Origin: Paracoccus saliphilus
Lineage (GTDB): Bacteria; Pseudomonadota; Alphaproteobacteria; Rhodobacterales; Rhodobacteraceae
DNA: 64,000 nt
Reading direction: 5' to 3'
Assembly (NCBI RefSeq): GCF_028553805.1
Contig: NZ_CP067140.1
Coordinates: forward strand, 930,001 to 994,000
The notes below the pieces were generated by a model. That model searched no databases. It was not told where the DNA came from and saw only the letters and a list, made by a program, of their open reading frames with translations. Below are positions 52,834 through 63,417 of this stretch, one piece after another. How positions within the stretch are numbered: the first letter of the stretch is position 1; each line of letters starts with the position of its first letter. Position numbers and translations under genes: made by a program.

Positions 52834-52989
52834 GTCATTTGCTTGCCGCGCGAGGCGAGGAGCGTCAAGCGCCGAAACCTCGGCACCACGTCTTTCCAAT
52901 CCGAAACCTGACGCGTCAGGGGATGTATATCGATACCAGAGCGGTTATATTCGGCCAAGTGGCGTAACCGCGTATTCCACGGAGGAAAG

Positions 52990-53874
52990 ATGGCAGCCTA
53001 TCCTGTGACGACATCCATCAGGCCGGATGTCCAAGGCCATTTCGATCCCGCGACCAACACGATCAGCTATATCGTGAAGGATCCTGCCACGGATGCCTGT
53101 GCGATCATCGATTCGGTCATGGATATCGATTACGCGGCGGGCCGGATCACCTATGAGCACGCCGATATGCTGATAGACGAGGTCAACCGCCGCGGCTTGC
53201 GCCTCGACTGGATCATCGAGACCCATGTCCATGCCGATCACCTCTCTGCCGCGCCCTATATCCAGGACCGGTTGGGCGGCAGGATCGGCATCGGCGCGAA
53301 TATCATGTTGATACAGGATGTTTTCGGCAAGATCTTCAACGAAGGAACAGAGTTCCAGCGTGATGGTAGCCAGTTCGATCACCTGTTCGAGGATAGCGAC
53401 AGCTACATTATCGGCGAGATGTCCTGTTTCGCCATCCATACGCCCGGCCATACGCCAGCCTGCATGACCCATGTCATGGGTGATGCGGCTTTCGTGGGCG
53501 ATACGTTATTCATGCCTGACGGCGGCTCGGCCCGTGCGGATTTCCCCGGTGGGGATGCGGGCGTGCTTTACGACAGCATCCAGAAGGTGTTGGCGCTGCC
53601 CGACGAGATGCGGCTGTTCATGTGCCACGATTACGGCCCGAACGGGCGTGACATCCAGTGGCAGACCACCGTGGCCGAGGAAAAGGCGCATAATATCCAT
53701 GTCGGCGGCGGGCGAAGCCGCGAGGAATTCGTCCGCTTCCGGACCGAACGCGATGCGCAACTGGCAATGCCGCGCCTGATCATCCCCTCGCTTCAGGTGA
53801 ATATGCGGGCGGGCGAGGTGCCGACCGACAAGGAGGGGCGCCCGATGCTCAAGGTTCCGATCAACGGGCTGTAG
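52990..53874 (+). CDS. MBL-fold persulfide dioxygenase-like protein (ETHE1/Blh)
   Basis: A 294-residue metallo-beta-lactamase-fold enzyme. The metal site THVHADHL supplies His79, His81, Asp83 and His84; HTPGHTPACMTH and VGDTLFMPDGGSARADFPGG follow. These match ETHE1-like persulfide dioxygenases and the BigR-controlled Blh proteins, which help detoxify sulfide. No rhodanese or bigR lies next to it. GGAGG precedes the ATG. Confidence 0.85.
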   Translation: MAAYPVTTSIRPDVQGHFDPATNTISYIVKDPATDACAIIDSVMDIDYAAGRITYEHADMLIDEVNRRGLRLDWIIETHVHADHLSAAPYIQDRLGGRIGIGANIMLIQDVFGKIFNEGTEFQRDGSQFDHLFEDSDSYIIGEMSCFAIHTPGHTPACMTHVMGDAAFVGDTLFMPDGGSARADFPGGDAGVLYDSIQKVLALPDEMRLFMCHDYGPNGRDIQWQTTVAEEKAHNIHVGGGRSREEFVRFRTERDAQLAMPRLIIPSLQVNMRAGEVPTDKEGRPMLKVPINGL

Positions 53875-53883
53875 GACAGGGCG

Positions 53884-54756
53884 TCACGCAAAACGCTTGG
53901 CCCCCGCCACGCAGAGCACCACCAGAGCGGTTATCCCGACCATCGACGGGGCGACCGGCTCGTGCAGGAACAGCCATGCCAGCATCATGCCGAAGAAGGG
54001 TTGCAGCAATTGCAGCTGGCCGATCTTGGCGGTTCCGCCGATCGCCAGCCCGCGATACCAGAAGACAAAGCCGACCAGCATGGAAAAGACCGAGACATAG
54101 CCCAACCCGATCCATTCCGCCGAATTTACTCTGCCAAACCCGCTTGGCCACACTGCCAGGACAATTGCAGCCATGACCGGCAGCGACAGAACCAGTGCCC
54201 AGCAGATCACTTGCCAGCCGCCAAGCCGCCGTGACAGCACCGCCCCTTCGGCATATCCCAACCCGCAGACAAGCACCGCCGCGACCATCAGCAGATCGCC
54301 GCTCCATTGCATTTCGGTGCTCTGCGACAGGGCGTAACCCGCGACCAGCATGCTGCCCATGCAGGAAAACAGCCAGAATAGCGGGGCAGGGCGTTCGCCG
54401 CCGCGCAATGTGGCGAATATCGCGGTGGCGAGCGGCAGAAGACCGATGAACACGATGGAATGCGCGGCAGTGATATATTGCAACGCCATCGCGGTCAGCA
54501 GAGGGAACCCCACCACCACGCCAAGCGCCACGATCAGCAGCGACATCAGGTCGCTGCGGCCGGGCCGCGCCTCTCGTAACAGTTTCAGCAGGGCAATCGC
54601 GATACAGGCTGCCAGAACCGCGCGGACCGATGTCAGGAAAAGCGGGCTGAATCCCCCAACGGCAACACGAGTTGCCGGCAGTGAGCCACTGAAAATGAGC
54701 ATGCCCAGAAAGCCGCTCCCCCAACCTGACCCCCATCCCGATGTCGTTGCCTGCAT
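53884..54756 (-). CDS. EamA/DMT superfamily transporter
   Basis: A 290-residue protein with ten predicted transmembrane segments in two EamA repeats. ITAAHSIVFIGLLPLATAIFATLRGGERP and LQLLQPFFGMMLAWLFLHEPV are the conserved ends of each repeat. Substrate is unknown. It is divergent from a MocR regulator with a shared 120-base promoter region, which suggests the regulator controls it. Confidence 0.88.
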   Translation of the reverse strand: MQATTSGWGSGWGSGFLGMLIFSGSLPATRVAVGGFSPLFLTSVRAVLAACIAIALLKLLREARPGRSDLMSLLIVALGVVVGFPLLTAMALQYITAAHSIVFIGLLPLATAIFATLRGGERPAPLFWLFSCMGSMLVAGYALSQSTEMQWSGDLLMVAAVLVCGLGYAEGAVLSRRLGGWQVICWALVLSLPVMAAIVLAVWPSGFGRVNSAEWIGLGYVSVFSMLVGFVFWYRGLAIGGTAKIGQLQLLQPFFGMMLAWLFLHEPVAPSMVGITALVVLCVAGAKRFA

Positions 54757-54814
54757 TCCGCTGCTCCTTTCATGTCATGGCGCATGGCTAGAGAGACTGG
54801 GCTGGCAAAGACAG

Positions 54815-54866
54815 ATACAAACCAATACAATTTTGACATTCTGTATTGATACAACTGGGCATACAA
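54815..54866. promoter_or_regulatory. ATACAA direct repeats between EamA and MocR genes
   Basis: ATACAA occurs at 54815, 54825, 54849 and 54861, all on the plus strand. TGTATTGATACA (54842-54853) also forms an inverted repeat. MocR/GabR-type regulators bind such direct repeats (ATACCA for GabR), so this is a likely operator. Confidence 0.6.
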
Positions 54867-54876
54867 AGGGGGCGGG

Positions 54877-56259
54877 ATGGAAAGCCGGACAGAACAGGTC
54901 ATGCAGGCAATCCGCCGCAAGCTCGGCTCGGGCGCGATTGCACCGGGGGAGAAGCTTCCCTCGATTCGTGGTTTTGCGACGACGATGCGGGTATCACCCT
55001 CTACCGTGGTCGAAGCCTATGACCGGCTCGCCGCCGAGGGTGTGATCTTTGCACGCCGCAGATCTGGCTTCTATGCGGCGCAAAGCAATCGGCCTGTCGC
55101 ATTATCGGCAATGGGCCCAAGGCTGGAGCGCGAGATCGATCCGCTCTGGGTGTCCCGCCAGTCGCTGGATGCGGATGAGGAGGCGCCCAAGCCGGGCTGC
55201 GGATGGCTGCCTGCCGGTTGGATGCCCGTGGCTTCGCTCAGGCGGGCCATTCGTGCGGCGGGGCGGGCGGATGACGGGCTGCTATCCTATTATGGCGGAA
55301 CTCGGAGCGAGGGGAAACTGCGGCAATTCCTGTCGCGGCAGCTTTCGGACCAGGGGATCGAGGCTGGCCCGGGTCGCATCCTGCTGACCTCCTCGGGCTC
55401 GAACGCGATCGACCTTGTCTGTCGCCTGCTGCTTTCGCCGGGGGACAAGGTGCTGGTCGACGATCCCTGCTATTTCAATTTCCAGGCCCTGTTCCGGGCG
55501 CACCGGGTCGAGATCGTCGGGGTGCCGTATACGCCGCAGGGTCCGGATATCGAGCGTCTCCAAGAGGCGTTGTCCCTGCACAAGCCGCGCCTCTACATCA
55601 CCAATTCCGCCCTTCATAATCCGACGGGCGCGACGATATCGGCGCAGGTGGCGCATAAGGTGCTGACGCTCGCCGCCGTGCATGACCTGATCGTCATCGA
55701 GGATGATATCTTCACCGAGTTCGAGCCCGATCTCTCGCCGCGCCTGGCGGCAATGGACGGGCTGGACAGGGTGATCCGGATCGGCAGTTTCTCTAAGACC
55801 CTGTCGGCCTCTGTCCGCTGCGGCTATGTCGCGGCGCGGCCTGACTGGATCGAGGCGTTGATCGATCTGCAGGTGGCCACCAATTTCGGTGGCCCGAGCC
55901 CGCTCGCGGCAGAAATCCTGCATCACGCGCTGAGCGATGGCGGCTATCGCAAGCATATGGAGGCGCTGCGGGTGCGCCTGGCCAAGCTGCGCTGGAAGGT
56001 TGCAGTGCAGTTGGGCGAAATCGGCATTGCGCCATGGATCATGCCGCGCGGCGGTTTCTACCTTTGGTGTCAGTTGCCGGAAGGCACCGACGGGGCTGCG
56101 ATGGCACGGGCGGCGCTGGCCGAGAATGTCGTCCTGGCGCCCGGAAACGTGTTCAGCCCGTCGCAAGGGATGATGTCCTATATGCGTTTCAATGTTGGGC
56201 AGATGGGCGATCCCGGAATTTATCCGGCCCTTGATCGCGCCATGCGCGCCGCAGGTTAG
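54877..56259 (+). CDS. MocR-family transcriptional regulator with aminotransferase domain
   Basis: A 460-residue fusion of a GntR winged helix (residues 1-70, GEKLPSIRGFATTMRVSPSTVVEAYDRLAAEGVI) with a fold-type I aminotransferase domain. The PLP lysine is Lys307 in SFSKTLSA, and NPTGATIS is present. Such proteins use PLP and amino acid ligands to control amine or vitamin B6 genes. It is divergent from an EamA transporter, its probable target. Confidence 0.9.
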   Translation: MESRTEQVMQAIRRKLGSGAIAPGEKLPSIRGFATTMRVSPSTVVEAYDRLAAEGVIFARRRSGFYAAQSNRPVALSAMGPRLEREIDPLWVSRQSLDADEEAPKPGCGWLPAGWMPVASLRRAIRAAGRADDGLLSYYGGTRSEGKLRQFLSRQLSDQGIEAGPGRILLTSSGSNAIDLVCRLLLSPGDKVLVDDPCYFNFQALFRAHRVEIVGVPYTPQGPDIERLQEALSLHKPRLYITNSALHNPTGATISAQVAHKVLTLAAVHDLIVIEDDIFTEFEPDLSPRLAAMDGLDRVIRIGSFSKTLSASVRCGYVAARPDWIEALIDLQVATNFGGPSPLAAEILHHALSDGGYRKHMEALRVRLAKLRWKVAVQLGEIGIAPWIMPRGGFYLWCQLPEGTDGAAMARAALAENVVLAPGNVFSPSQGMMSYMRFNVGQMGDPGIYPALDRAMRAAG

Positions 56260-56392
56260 GCCTCGGATATCCGGCATGGGCGTGGCATCGCGCATACCCG
56301 GGGTGAAGCGCGACTTTAATACTCAACGCGCCCTTGATCGCATCCCCTCCGCAGGCTACCTTGAGGCCAAGTTGATATCGGAGGGCGTGATT

Positions 56393-57514
56393 ATGGCGCC
56401 CAGGCGTCCCGCGGGTGGGGGCGCGTTCCCGAAAAATACGGTTGAGCCGTCCGTCACCCGCCAGGCCGAGGAGGGCGCGCTTTATGCGGCTCTCGACCTC
56501 GGTACAAATTCATGCCGGATGCTGATTGCGCGGCCGCGCGGCAGTCAGTTCCAGGTCGTGGACAGCTTCTCCAAGCCAGTGCAGCTTGGGTTGGGGCTGG
56601 AAGCTTCGGGGCGGCTGTCCCGGAGCTCGATGGCGCGTACCATTCATGCATTGCAGGTATGTCGGCGCAAGCTGGAGCAGCACAACGTCAAGAGCATGCG
56701 TCTGGTTGCGACCGAGGCTTGCCGAAGGGCGAGGAACAGCCGCGATTTCATGCGCAATATCCGCCGTGAAACGGGCCTGCCGCTTGAAATCATCGATGCC
56801 GAGGAAGAGGCGAGGCTGGCCGTGATCTCTTGCGCGCCGCTGGTCAGCCACAAGACCGAGACCCTGCTGGTCGTCGATATCGGAGGCGGCTCGACCGAAC
56901 TGGTCTGGATCGATCTCGAGGATGTCGAACCGCGGGAGCGGCCGCGAGCGATCATGCGGCTGAGCGATGGTTTCGGTAATCCGCAGCCGGGCGGGGCGCG
57001 GGTGGTCGACTGGATCAGCGTGCCCCTGGGGGTGGCGACACTGCGCGACATGTTCGCCGATGTCGAGGACGACCAGGGACGTTTCGCGCTGATGAGTTGG
57101 TATTTCGAGGAACTCCTGGCCGATTTCGCGCCCTATGCGGATGGCTCTCCCGACGAGGGTTTCCAGATCATCGGGACGTCGGGAACCGTTACGACAGTCG
57201 CGGCGAGCCATCTCAACCTGCGCCGCTATGACCGCACCAAGGTGGATGGGTTGACGATGAGTACCGAGCAGATCGACAAGGTCATCCATTCCTATCTGGC
57301 CCTCGGGCCGATTGGTCGCCGCTCTGATCCGAGGATCGGGCGGGAAAGACACGCCCTGATCATGTCCGGCGCGGCGATCTTGCAAACCTTGATGCGGGTC
57401 TGGCCGACGAACAAGCTGTCGGTTGCGGATCGCGGGTTACGCGAGGGGTTGCTTTATGCCCAGATGGTGCGCGATGGGGTGCTCAGGCCGGAAGGGCTAA
57501 ATGGAGTGGCATGA
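56393..57514 (+). CDS. Exopolyphosphatase/guanosine pentaphosphatase family protein
   Basis: A 373-residue protein of the Ppx/GppA family. The ASKHA fold motifs are [15 protein letters not shown] near residue 35, [17 protein letters not shown], and [13 protein letters not shown]. Activity on polyphosphate or pppGpp is not settled by sequence. The ATG at 56393 has GGAGG eight bases upstream; the upstream frame overlapping the MocR gene end is not used. It overlaps rlmE by four bases. Confidence 0.9.
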   Translation: MAPRRPAGGGAFPKNTVEPSVTRQAEEGALYAALDLGTNSCRMLIARPRGSQFQVVDSFSKPVQLGLGLEASGRLSRSSMARTIHALQVCRRKLEQHNVKSMRLVATEACRRARNSRDFMRNIRRETGLPLEIIDAEEEARLAVISCAPLVSHKTETLLVVDIGGGSTELVWIDLEDVEPRERPRAIMRLSDGFGNPQPGGARVVDWISVPLGVATLRDMFADVEDDQGRFALMSWYFEELLADFAPYADGSPDEGFQIIGTSGTVTTVAASHLNLRRYDRTKVDGLTMSTEQIDKVIHSYLALGPIGRRSDPRIGRERHALIMSGAAILQTLMRVWPTNKLSVADRGLREGLLYAQMVRDGVLRPEGLNGVA

Positions 57515-58278
57515 TGGCAGCAAATGGTTCGGGCGGCAGCCGGGCGGGAAAATCCAGCGGTCGCGGAGAGCGTGACCTGCGGGTCCGGGTCAAGACCGCG
57601 AAGGGGCGCAAGCTGTCCAGCAAGCTATGGCTGGAACGGCAGTTGAACGATCCCTATGTCGCGCGGGCCAAGCGCGAGGGATATCGGGGGCGGGCGGCTT
57701 ACAAGATCCTTGAGCTGGATGACAAGTATCGCTTTCTCGTGCCCGGCGCGCGGGTGGTGGATCTGGGCTGCGCCCCCGGTGGCTGGTGCCAGGTGGCGGT
57801 GCGGCGCGTGAACGCGCTTGGCGAGAAATCCGGCAAGCCGGTGGGCCGCGTGCTTGGCCTCGACCTGCAAGAGGTCGATCTGATCGCCGGGGCCGAGATC
57901 CATCTGCTCGACTTCCTGTCCGAGGGGGCGGACGACAAGGTCAAGGACTGGCTGGGCGGAACCGCCGATGTCGTGATGTCCGACATGGCCGCGTCCTCTT
58001 CGGGGCATAAGGGCACGGATCATCTGCGTATCGTCGCATTGGTCGAGGCGGCGGCCGCACTGGCTCTCGATATCCTCGAACCGGGCGGAACTTTCGTTGC
58101 CAAGGTATTGGCCGGCGGCGCGGAAAGCGACATGCAGACGTTGCTGAAGCGGAATTTCCAGAAGGTCGCCAATGTCAAACCCCCCGCCAGCCGCCGCGAC
58201 TCGTCCGAGAAATTCGTGGTCGCGACCGGGTTCCGGGGGCGCAGGGAGTCCGTTGAGGCGGATGATCAGCCGGACTGA
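57511..58278 (+). CDS. rlmE: 23S rRNA (uridine-2552-2'-O)-methyltransferase RlmE
   Basis: A 255-residue FtsJ-type methyltransferase acting on U2552 in 23S rRNA. SAM motif [34 protein letters not shown] and [11 protein letters not shown] give the K-D-K-E catalytic set with [10 protein letters not shown]. The N-terminal basic tail is typical. It is translationally coupled to the Ppx/GppA gene. Its stop overlaps the convergent AraC gene by 13 bases. Confidence 0.95.
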   Translation: MMAANGSGGSRAGKSSGRGERDLRVRVKTAKGRKLSSKLWLERQLNDPYVARAKREGYRGRAAYKILELDDKYRFLVPGARVVDLGCAPGGWCQVAVRRVNALGEKSGKPVGRVLGLDLQEVDLIAGAEIHLLDFLSEGADDKVKDWLGGTADVVMSDMAASSSGHKGTDHLRIVALVEAAAALALDILEPGGTFVAKVLAGGAESDMQTLLKRNFQKVANVKPPASRRDSSEKFVVATGFRGRRESVEADDQPD

Positions 58279-59327
58279 TCCCGGAATGTTTCGGGGCGCT
58301 GCCCGGTCGCCTCGACAAAGCTGCGGGTGAAATGGGCGTGGCTGGTATAGCCGAGTTCCTTTGCGATCTGCGCCGGGCTTTGTCCGCCTTCGCGCAACAT
58401 CTCGACCGCCCGCTGCAACCGCACCTCGTGCATCAGTTCGATGGCGCGCTTGCCTCGGGCGTTCTGGCAAGCGTGATCCAGCGCCGCCGTGCTTGTCCCC
58501 AGAATGGCCGCAAGATCGGCGATGGTGGGCCCATGGCGCAACTGCGCCATGGCCAGTGTGAGAAAGCGTTCGACAAGCGGGCGTTGCGCCTCGTTCGGCA
58601 GGGGCGTCAGGGCTGCATTGGCCCGAGCCGGTTCGAGCCGGGCAAGGCGCAGGGCCAGAACGCCAAGCAGGCAATGCAGTGCCTTTTCGGAATTCGGCTT
58701 CGCGCTTTCGTCCGCCAGTTCCTTGAGGGTGGAAAGCAGCGCTTCTCCGGATTCGCCGGCGGAACCAGCCAGCGGATGCTGGGGAAACGGCGGATCGATG
58801 TCGCGGAGCAATGCCGGGGCGAGCAGGAGGGCATGGCCTTCGGTCTCCGGCTTCGGCCAAGCCGCAAAGGCGGTGCCGGCGGGGATATAGCGGACGGAAT
58901 CGCTTGGCATGACATGCTGTTGCCGCGGAAAGTCCAGATGCAATTGTCCGGCTGTCACCCAGATCAGGATATGGTCTGCCCGGGTTCGGGGCTGCGGAGG
59001 CGTGGCGCGGCTGCCCCAGATGAACCCCGCCAGCGGCAAGAGGCGCGGCCCCGATTGTCGCGCCACCGGGCGCTGCGCGAAGGAACGGGCCGCTACGGCC
59101 AATATCTTCGGCGGCGTGGGAGGAGAGGCCGTCCCGAGCCGGGCTGTGGCGGCGTGATAGCGGCGCATATCCAGGGCGCGGCCCTCGGGAATATCCGAGT
59201 CATTTATCCGGGCATTTGGCAAGCCGCTCGCCTTCGGGCGAGGCAGGCCCGTCAGGCTTCGTTCTGCGAAGGGGCTGGGCGAGAAGGGAAATCTGCCCTC
59301 CCAATCTGTTCGATCATGAGACGCCAT
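58266..59327 (-). CDS. AraC-family transcriptional regulator
   Basis: A regulator of up to 353 residues. The C-terminal AraC double HTH includes [19 protein letters not shown] and [21 protein letters not shown]. The N-terminal region resembles a cupin-like sensor ([30 protein letters not shown]). ATG at 59327 is used; 59168 is an alternative start. Its target is unknown and it is followed by no co-directional gene. Confidence 0.8.
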   Translation of the reverse strand: MASHDRTDWEGRFPFSPSPFAERSLTGLPRPKASGLPNARINDSDIPEGRALDMRRYHAATARLGTASPPTPPKILAVAARSFAQRPVARQSGPRLLPLAGFIWGSRATPPQPRTRADHILIWVTAGQLHLDFPRQQHVMPSDSVRYIPAGTAFAAWPKPETEGHALLLAPALLRDIDPPFPQHPLAGSAGESGEALLSTLKELADESAKPNSEKALHCLLGVLALRLARLEPARANAALTPLPNEAQRPLVERFLTLAMAQLRHGPTIADLAAILGTSTAALDHACQNARGKRAIELMHEVRLQRAVEMLREGGQSPAQIAKELGYTSHAHFTRSFVEATGQRPETFRDQSG

Positions 59328-59430
59328 CTATAACCGTGAACTCGTATAAGCTGCGGATGAATTGTCGCTTAACTCTGGCGGTCCGACAACCGTGAATCCG
59401 GAAAAAATCCACGCCGCACGATTGGCCGGG

Positions 59431-60318
59431 TCAATCCGCTGGTCCGACCGGCCAGTTCTGCCAATCCTTCATCCGGTTTCGAAACCATATCCGTTGCGAT
59501 TTCGCATATTGCCGGGTGGCGATGATGGCACGTTCCGTCGCGGTCTCCAGATCGAGTCCGTCCCGCAAATGCGCAACCAGTTCTGGCGCCCCGATTGCGC
59601 GCGCCCATTGCTTGCCGGGTTCCCATTCGGGCAGCATCGCCTGCACCTCGGCCAACGCCCCTTCGGACATCATCGCATGAAAGCGCCGGGCGATGCGGTC
59701 GGCCAGCCAGTCCCGGTCGGCGTTCATGACCAGCCGCTGACAGTCGGTGGGAGGGATTAGCGGCGGAGGTGTGTCCGCTTGCCAGGACGCCAGTCCACGC
59801 CCGGTCGCGCGCAGCACCTCCCATGCGCGCTGAACCCGCGCCGGATTGCGAGTGTCGATGCGCTGATGCGTCTCTGGATCGAGTTCGGCCACCATCCTTG
59901 CCAATCCGTCCTCTTCGGCCAGCATCGCGTCACCGGCAGCCCGGATCTTGGATGAGACAGGCGGAACATAAGCCAATCCCTGCGTCAGCGCCGTCAGGTA
60001 AAGCCCCGTGCCGCCCACAATGATCAGGCGTCGGTCCGCGAGCTGGGCCACATCGCGCAGCCAGTCCCCGACGGAATAGCTGCGATCCGGCGTGACATGG
60101 CCATAGAGTGCATGCGGAGCCGCTGCCTCGTCCGCTTGCGAGGGCCGTGCCGTCAGCACCCGCCAGCAGGACCAGATCTGCAAGGCGTCGGCATTCACGA
60201 TCAATCCGCCCTGGGCCTGCGCCACTGCCAGCGCCAGTGCCGATTTGCCGCTGGCGGTCGGACCTGCGATCAGCAGGTGGCGCGCGGGGTCGATCTGTGC
60301 GAGGTCAGGCGCTTGCAT
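59431..60318 (-). CDS. miaA: tRNA dimethylallyltransferase MiaA
   Basis: A 295-residue enzyme that prenylates A37 of tRNAs reading UNN codons. P-loop IAGPTASGKSALA, NADALQIWSCWRVLTARP and VGGTGLYLTALTQG are the family motifs. The common DSMQ motif reads NADALQ here. ATG 60318 gives the usual length; 60360 is also open. It is divergent from pyrH. Confidence 0.93.
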   Translation of the reverse strand: MQAPDLAQIDPARHLLIAGPTASGKSALALAVAQAQGGLIVNADALQIWSCWRVLTARPSQADEAAAPHALYGHVTPDRSYSVGDWLRDVAQLADRRLIIVGGTGLYLTALTQGLAYVPPVSSKIRAAGDAMLAEEDGLARMVAELDPETHQRIDTRNPARVQRAWEVLRATGRGLASWQADTPPPLIPPTDCQRLVMNADRDWLADRIARRFHAMMSEGALAEVQAMLPEWEPGKQWARAIGAPELVAHLRDGLDLETATERAIIATRQYAKSQRIWFRNRMKDWQNWPVGPAD

Positions 60319-60408
60319 GGGTGGTTCCGGGCGGTTGATCCTGTCCGCTTTTTGCGACATTTTGCGCGGCAATGAAAGCGGCGAGCCCGGCGATGAAAAG
60401 GACAGGAC

Positions 60409-61143
<735 letters not shown>

Positions 61144-61264
61144 CAACGCACTTTCCTGTGATCGGCCGGACCGTCAAATGCCCGCCGATCGGCGGGTAAA
61201 GCCTTTGCCAAGCATGGGCATTGCGGTTACAAGCGGTAAAAATCCAATGCAGAGGCAGTCCGAT

Positions 61265-61828
61265 ATGGCAGAGGACATCGAAATCGACATAGATGATCTT
61301 GAACGGCGAATGAAAGGTGCGATGGAAAGTCTGCGCCACGAATTCGCGTCGCTTCGCACGGGGCGTGCTTCGGCCTCGATGGTCGAGCCGGTCCAGGTCG
61401 AAGCCTATGGCCAGATGACACCGATCAACCAGCTTGGCACCGTCAATGTGCCCGAGCCGCGCATGGTCACCATCAATATCTGGGACAAGTCGATGGTCGG
61501 CAAGGCGGAGAAGGCGATCCGTGAAAGCGGCCTCGGCATCAACCCGCAGACCAACGGCACCATCATCATGCTGCCGATCCCCGAGTTGAACGAGGAACGC
61601 CGCCGCGAGTTGACCAAGGTTGCCGCCCAATATGCGGAAAGCGCCCGGGTCGCGATCCGCAACGTGCGCCGTGACGGGATGGATCAGGTCAAGAAGGGCA
61701 AGGCCAGCGGCATGCCCGAGGACGACCAGAAATTCTGGGAAACGGCCGTGCAGGAACTGACCGACAAGATGATTGCCGGTGTCGACGAGGCGCTCGAGGC
61801 CAAGCAGGCCGAAATCATGCAGGTCTGA
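61265..61828 (+). CDS. frr: Ribosome recycling factor
   Basis: A 187-residue factor that, with EF-G, splits post-termination ribosomes. [16 protein letters not shown] and the C-terminal KWETAVQ-like [14 protein letters not shown] helix are typical. ATG 61265 has AGAGG nine bases upstream; the longer in-frame start is rejected because it overlaps pyrH. It is six bases before uppS. Confidence 0.96.
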   Translation: MAEDIEIDIDDLERRMKGAMESLRHEFASLRTGRASASMVEPVQVEAYGQMTPINQLGTVNVPEPRMVTINIWDKSMVGKAEKAIRESGLGINPQTNGTIIMLPIPELNEERRRELTKVAAQYAESARVAIRNVRRDGMDQVKKGKASGMPEDDQKFWETAVQELTDKMIAGVDEALEAKQAEIMQV

Positions 61829-61834
61829 GACATC

Positions 61835-62569
61835 ATGGCCGCCGAACCTGCACAGGCCCTGCCAACAGGGGGCACCGAGCAACGTCCGCGTCACGTTGCC
61901 ATCATCATGGACGGAAATGGTCGTTGGGCGACCGAGCGCGGCTGGCCGCGCCTGGTCGGCCATCGGCGTGGGGCGGAACGTGTCAAGCAGATCGTTCGCG
62001 CCTGTCCCGATCTCGGGGTGAACTGGCTTACCGTCTATGCCTTTTCGACCGAGAACTGGAAACGTTCGACCGAGGAAGTGCTTGGGCTGATGAAGATCTT
62101 CCGCCGCTATATCGAGCGCGAGGCAGAGGGCATGTCCGCCGAGGGCGTGCGGATGCGCTTTATCGGCGGCCGCGAACGGCTTGATCCCAAGCTGCAGGCG
62201 CTGATGTCCTCGATCGAGGCGCGCACCGCCGGCAATACGCGGCTGAACCTGACTGTCGCGATCAATTACGGCGGACGGGACGAGTTGACCCGCGCGGCCG
62301 GGCGTCTGGCGCAGAAGATCGCGCGAGGCGAGGTGGCGGAACCCGGCGAGGCCGATCTGGCGGGATGCCTGGATACCGCCGGCCATCCCGACCCGGACCT
62401 GGTGATCCGCACATCGGGCGAGACGCGGACCTCGAATTTCCTGCCCTGGCAGGCGGCCTATGCCGAATACGAGTTCACCCCGACGATGTGGCCGGATTTC
62501 ACGCCGGATCATCTGGGCACCATCCTCGATCGTTTCGGCATGCGCGAGCGTCGTTTCGGGGGCGCATGA
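61835..62569 (+). CDS. uppS: Undecaprenyl diphosphate synthase
   Basis: A 244-residue cis-prenyltransferase making undecaprenyl diphosphate for cell-wall carriers. IIMDGNGRWA with catalytic Asp26, and the C-terminal LVIRTSGETRTSNFLPWQ are diagnostic. In many relatives the latter reads GGExRLSNF. It overlaps cdsA by four bases. Confidence 0.97.
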   Translation: MAAEPAQALPTGGTEQRPRHVAIIMDGNGRWATERGWPRLVGHRRGAERVKQIVRACPDLGVNWLTVYAFSTENWKRSTEEVLGLMKIFRRYIEREAEGMSAEGVRMRFIGGRERLDPKLQALMSSIEARTAGNTRLNLTVAINYGGRDELTRAAGRLAQKIARGEVAEPGEADLAGCLDTAGHPDPDLVIRTSGETRTSNFLPWQAAYAEYEFTPTMWPDFTPDHLGTILDRFGMRERRFGGA

Positions 62570-63414
62570 GGAAAAAGGGGTCGATAGCGCCGAAAACTCC
62601 TGTCCCTCCGGGTAAATGGGCCGATCTTTCAAGGCGTATCGCCTCGACATTGGTGCTACTGGCAATCGGGCTGCTTCTGGTGGCCGCCTCGGGCGTCTGG
62701 TTGCGATTGGGCATGGCGGTGATCTCGGCCATCACCTTCTGGGAACTGGCGGCGATGACGGGCTGGCGGTATCCGCGTCTCCATGCCGGTTTCGGTCGGT
62801 GGCGCCCGATTGCGCTGGCGGTGATTGCCGGTTTGTCGCAATTTGCCGCGCTGATGATCCTGCATCCGCTGGCCTGGCTGCTGCTGGCCGTGCCGATCCT
62901 CGCCGGATTGCCCGGCGCATTGGCGCGCGACCGCTGGACTTATGCCATCTTCGGCATCGCGATCCTGCTGGTCGCCTTTGGTCTCGTCGGTTTCCGCGAA
63001 GAGTTCGGTCTGGGCTTCGTGCTGTGGCTGATGGGGATCGTGATCATCTCGGATACGATGGGCTATTTCTGTGGGCGCATCCTGGGCGGACCCAAGTTCT
63101 GGCCCGCGCTCAGCCCCAAGAAAACCTGGTCCGGCACGATTTCCGGCTGGATTGGCGCGCTGATTTTTGGCACGCTCCTGTGGTTGGCGGATTGGGGCGA
63201 TATTGCGCTGATCTGGTGTTCGCCGCTGGTGTGTTTCGCGGGCCAGATGGGCGATATCGCCGAAAGCTGGCTCAAGAGGCGGGCGGGCGTCAAGGACAGC
63301 TCGAACCTGATTCCGGGGCATGGCGGTTTCATGGATCGGTTCGACGCGGTGACAGGGGCGGTGCTTGCGGCAATGTTACTGGGAATTCTGGTCAGTCTAC
63401 CGGCGGTTAACTGA
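62566..63414 (+). CDS. cdsA: Phosphatidate cytidylyltransferase
   Basis: A 282-residue polytopic inner-membrane enzyme making CDP-diacylglycerol for phospholipid synthesis. The family signature occurs near the end: VKDSSNLIPGHGGFMDRFD. SPKKTWSGTISG and several transmembrane helices precede it. Translation is coupled to uppS. Confidence 0.96.
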   Translation: MRKKGSIAPKTPVPPGKWADLSRRIASTLVLLAIGLLLVAASGVWLRLGMAVISAITFWELAAMTGWRYPRLHAGFGRWRPIALAVIAGLSQFAALMILHPLAWLLLAVPILAGLPGALARDRWTYAIFGIAILLVAFGLVGFREEFGLGFVLWLMGIVIISDTMGYFCGRILGGPKFWPALSPKKTWSGTISGWIGALIFGTLLWLADWGDIALIWCSPLVCFAGQMGDIAESWLKRRAGVKDSSNLIPGHGGFMDRFDAVTGAVLAAMLLGILVSLPAVN

Positions 63415-63417
63415 GAC

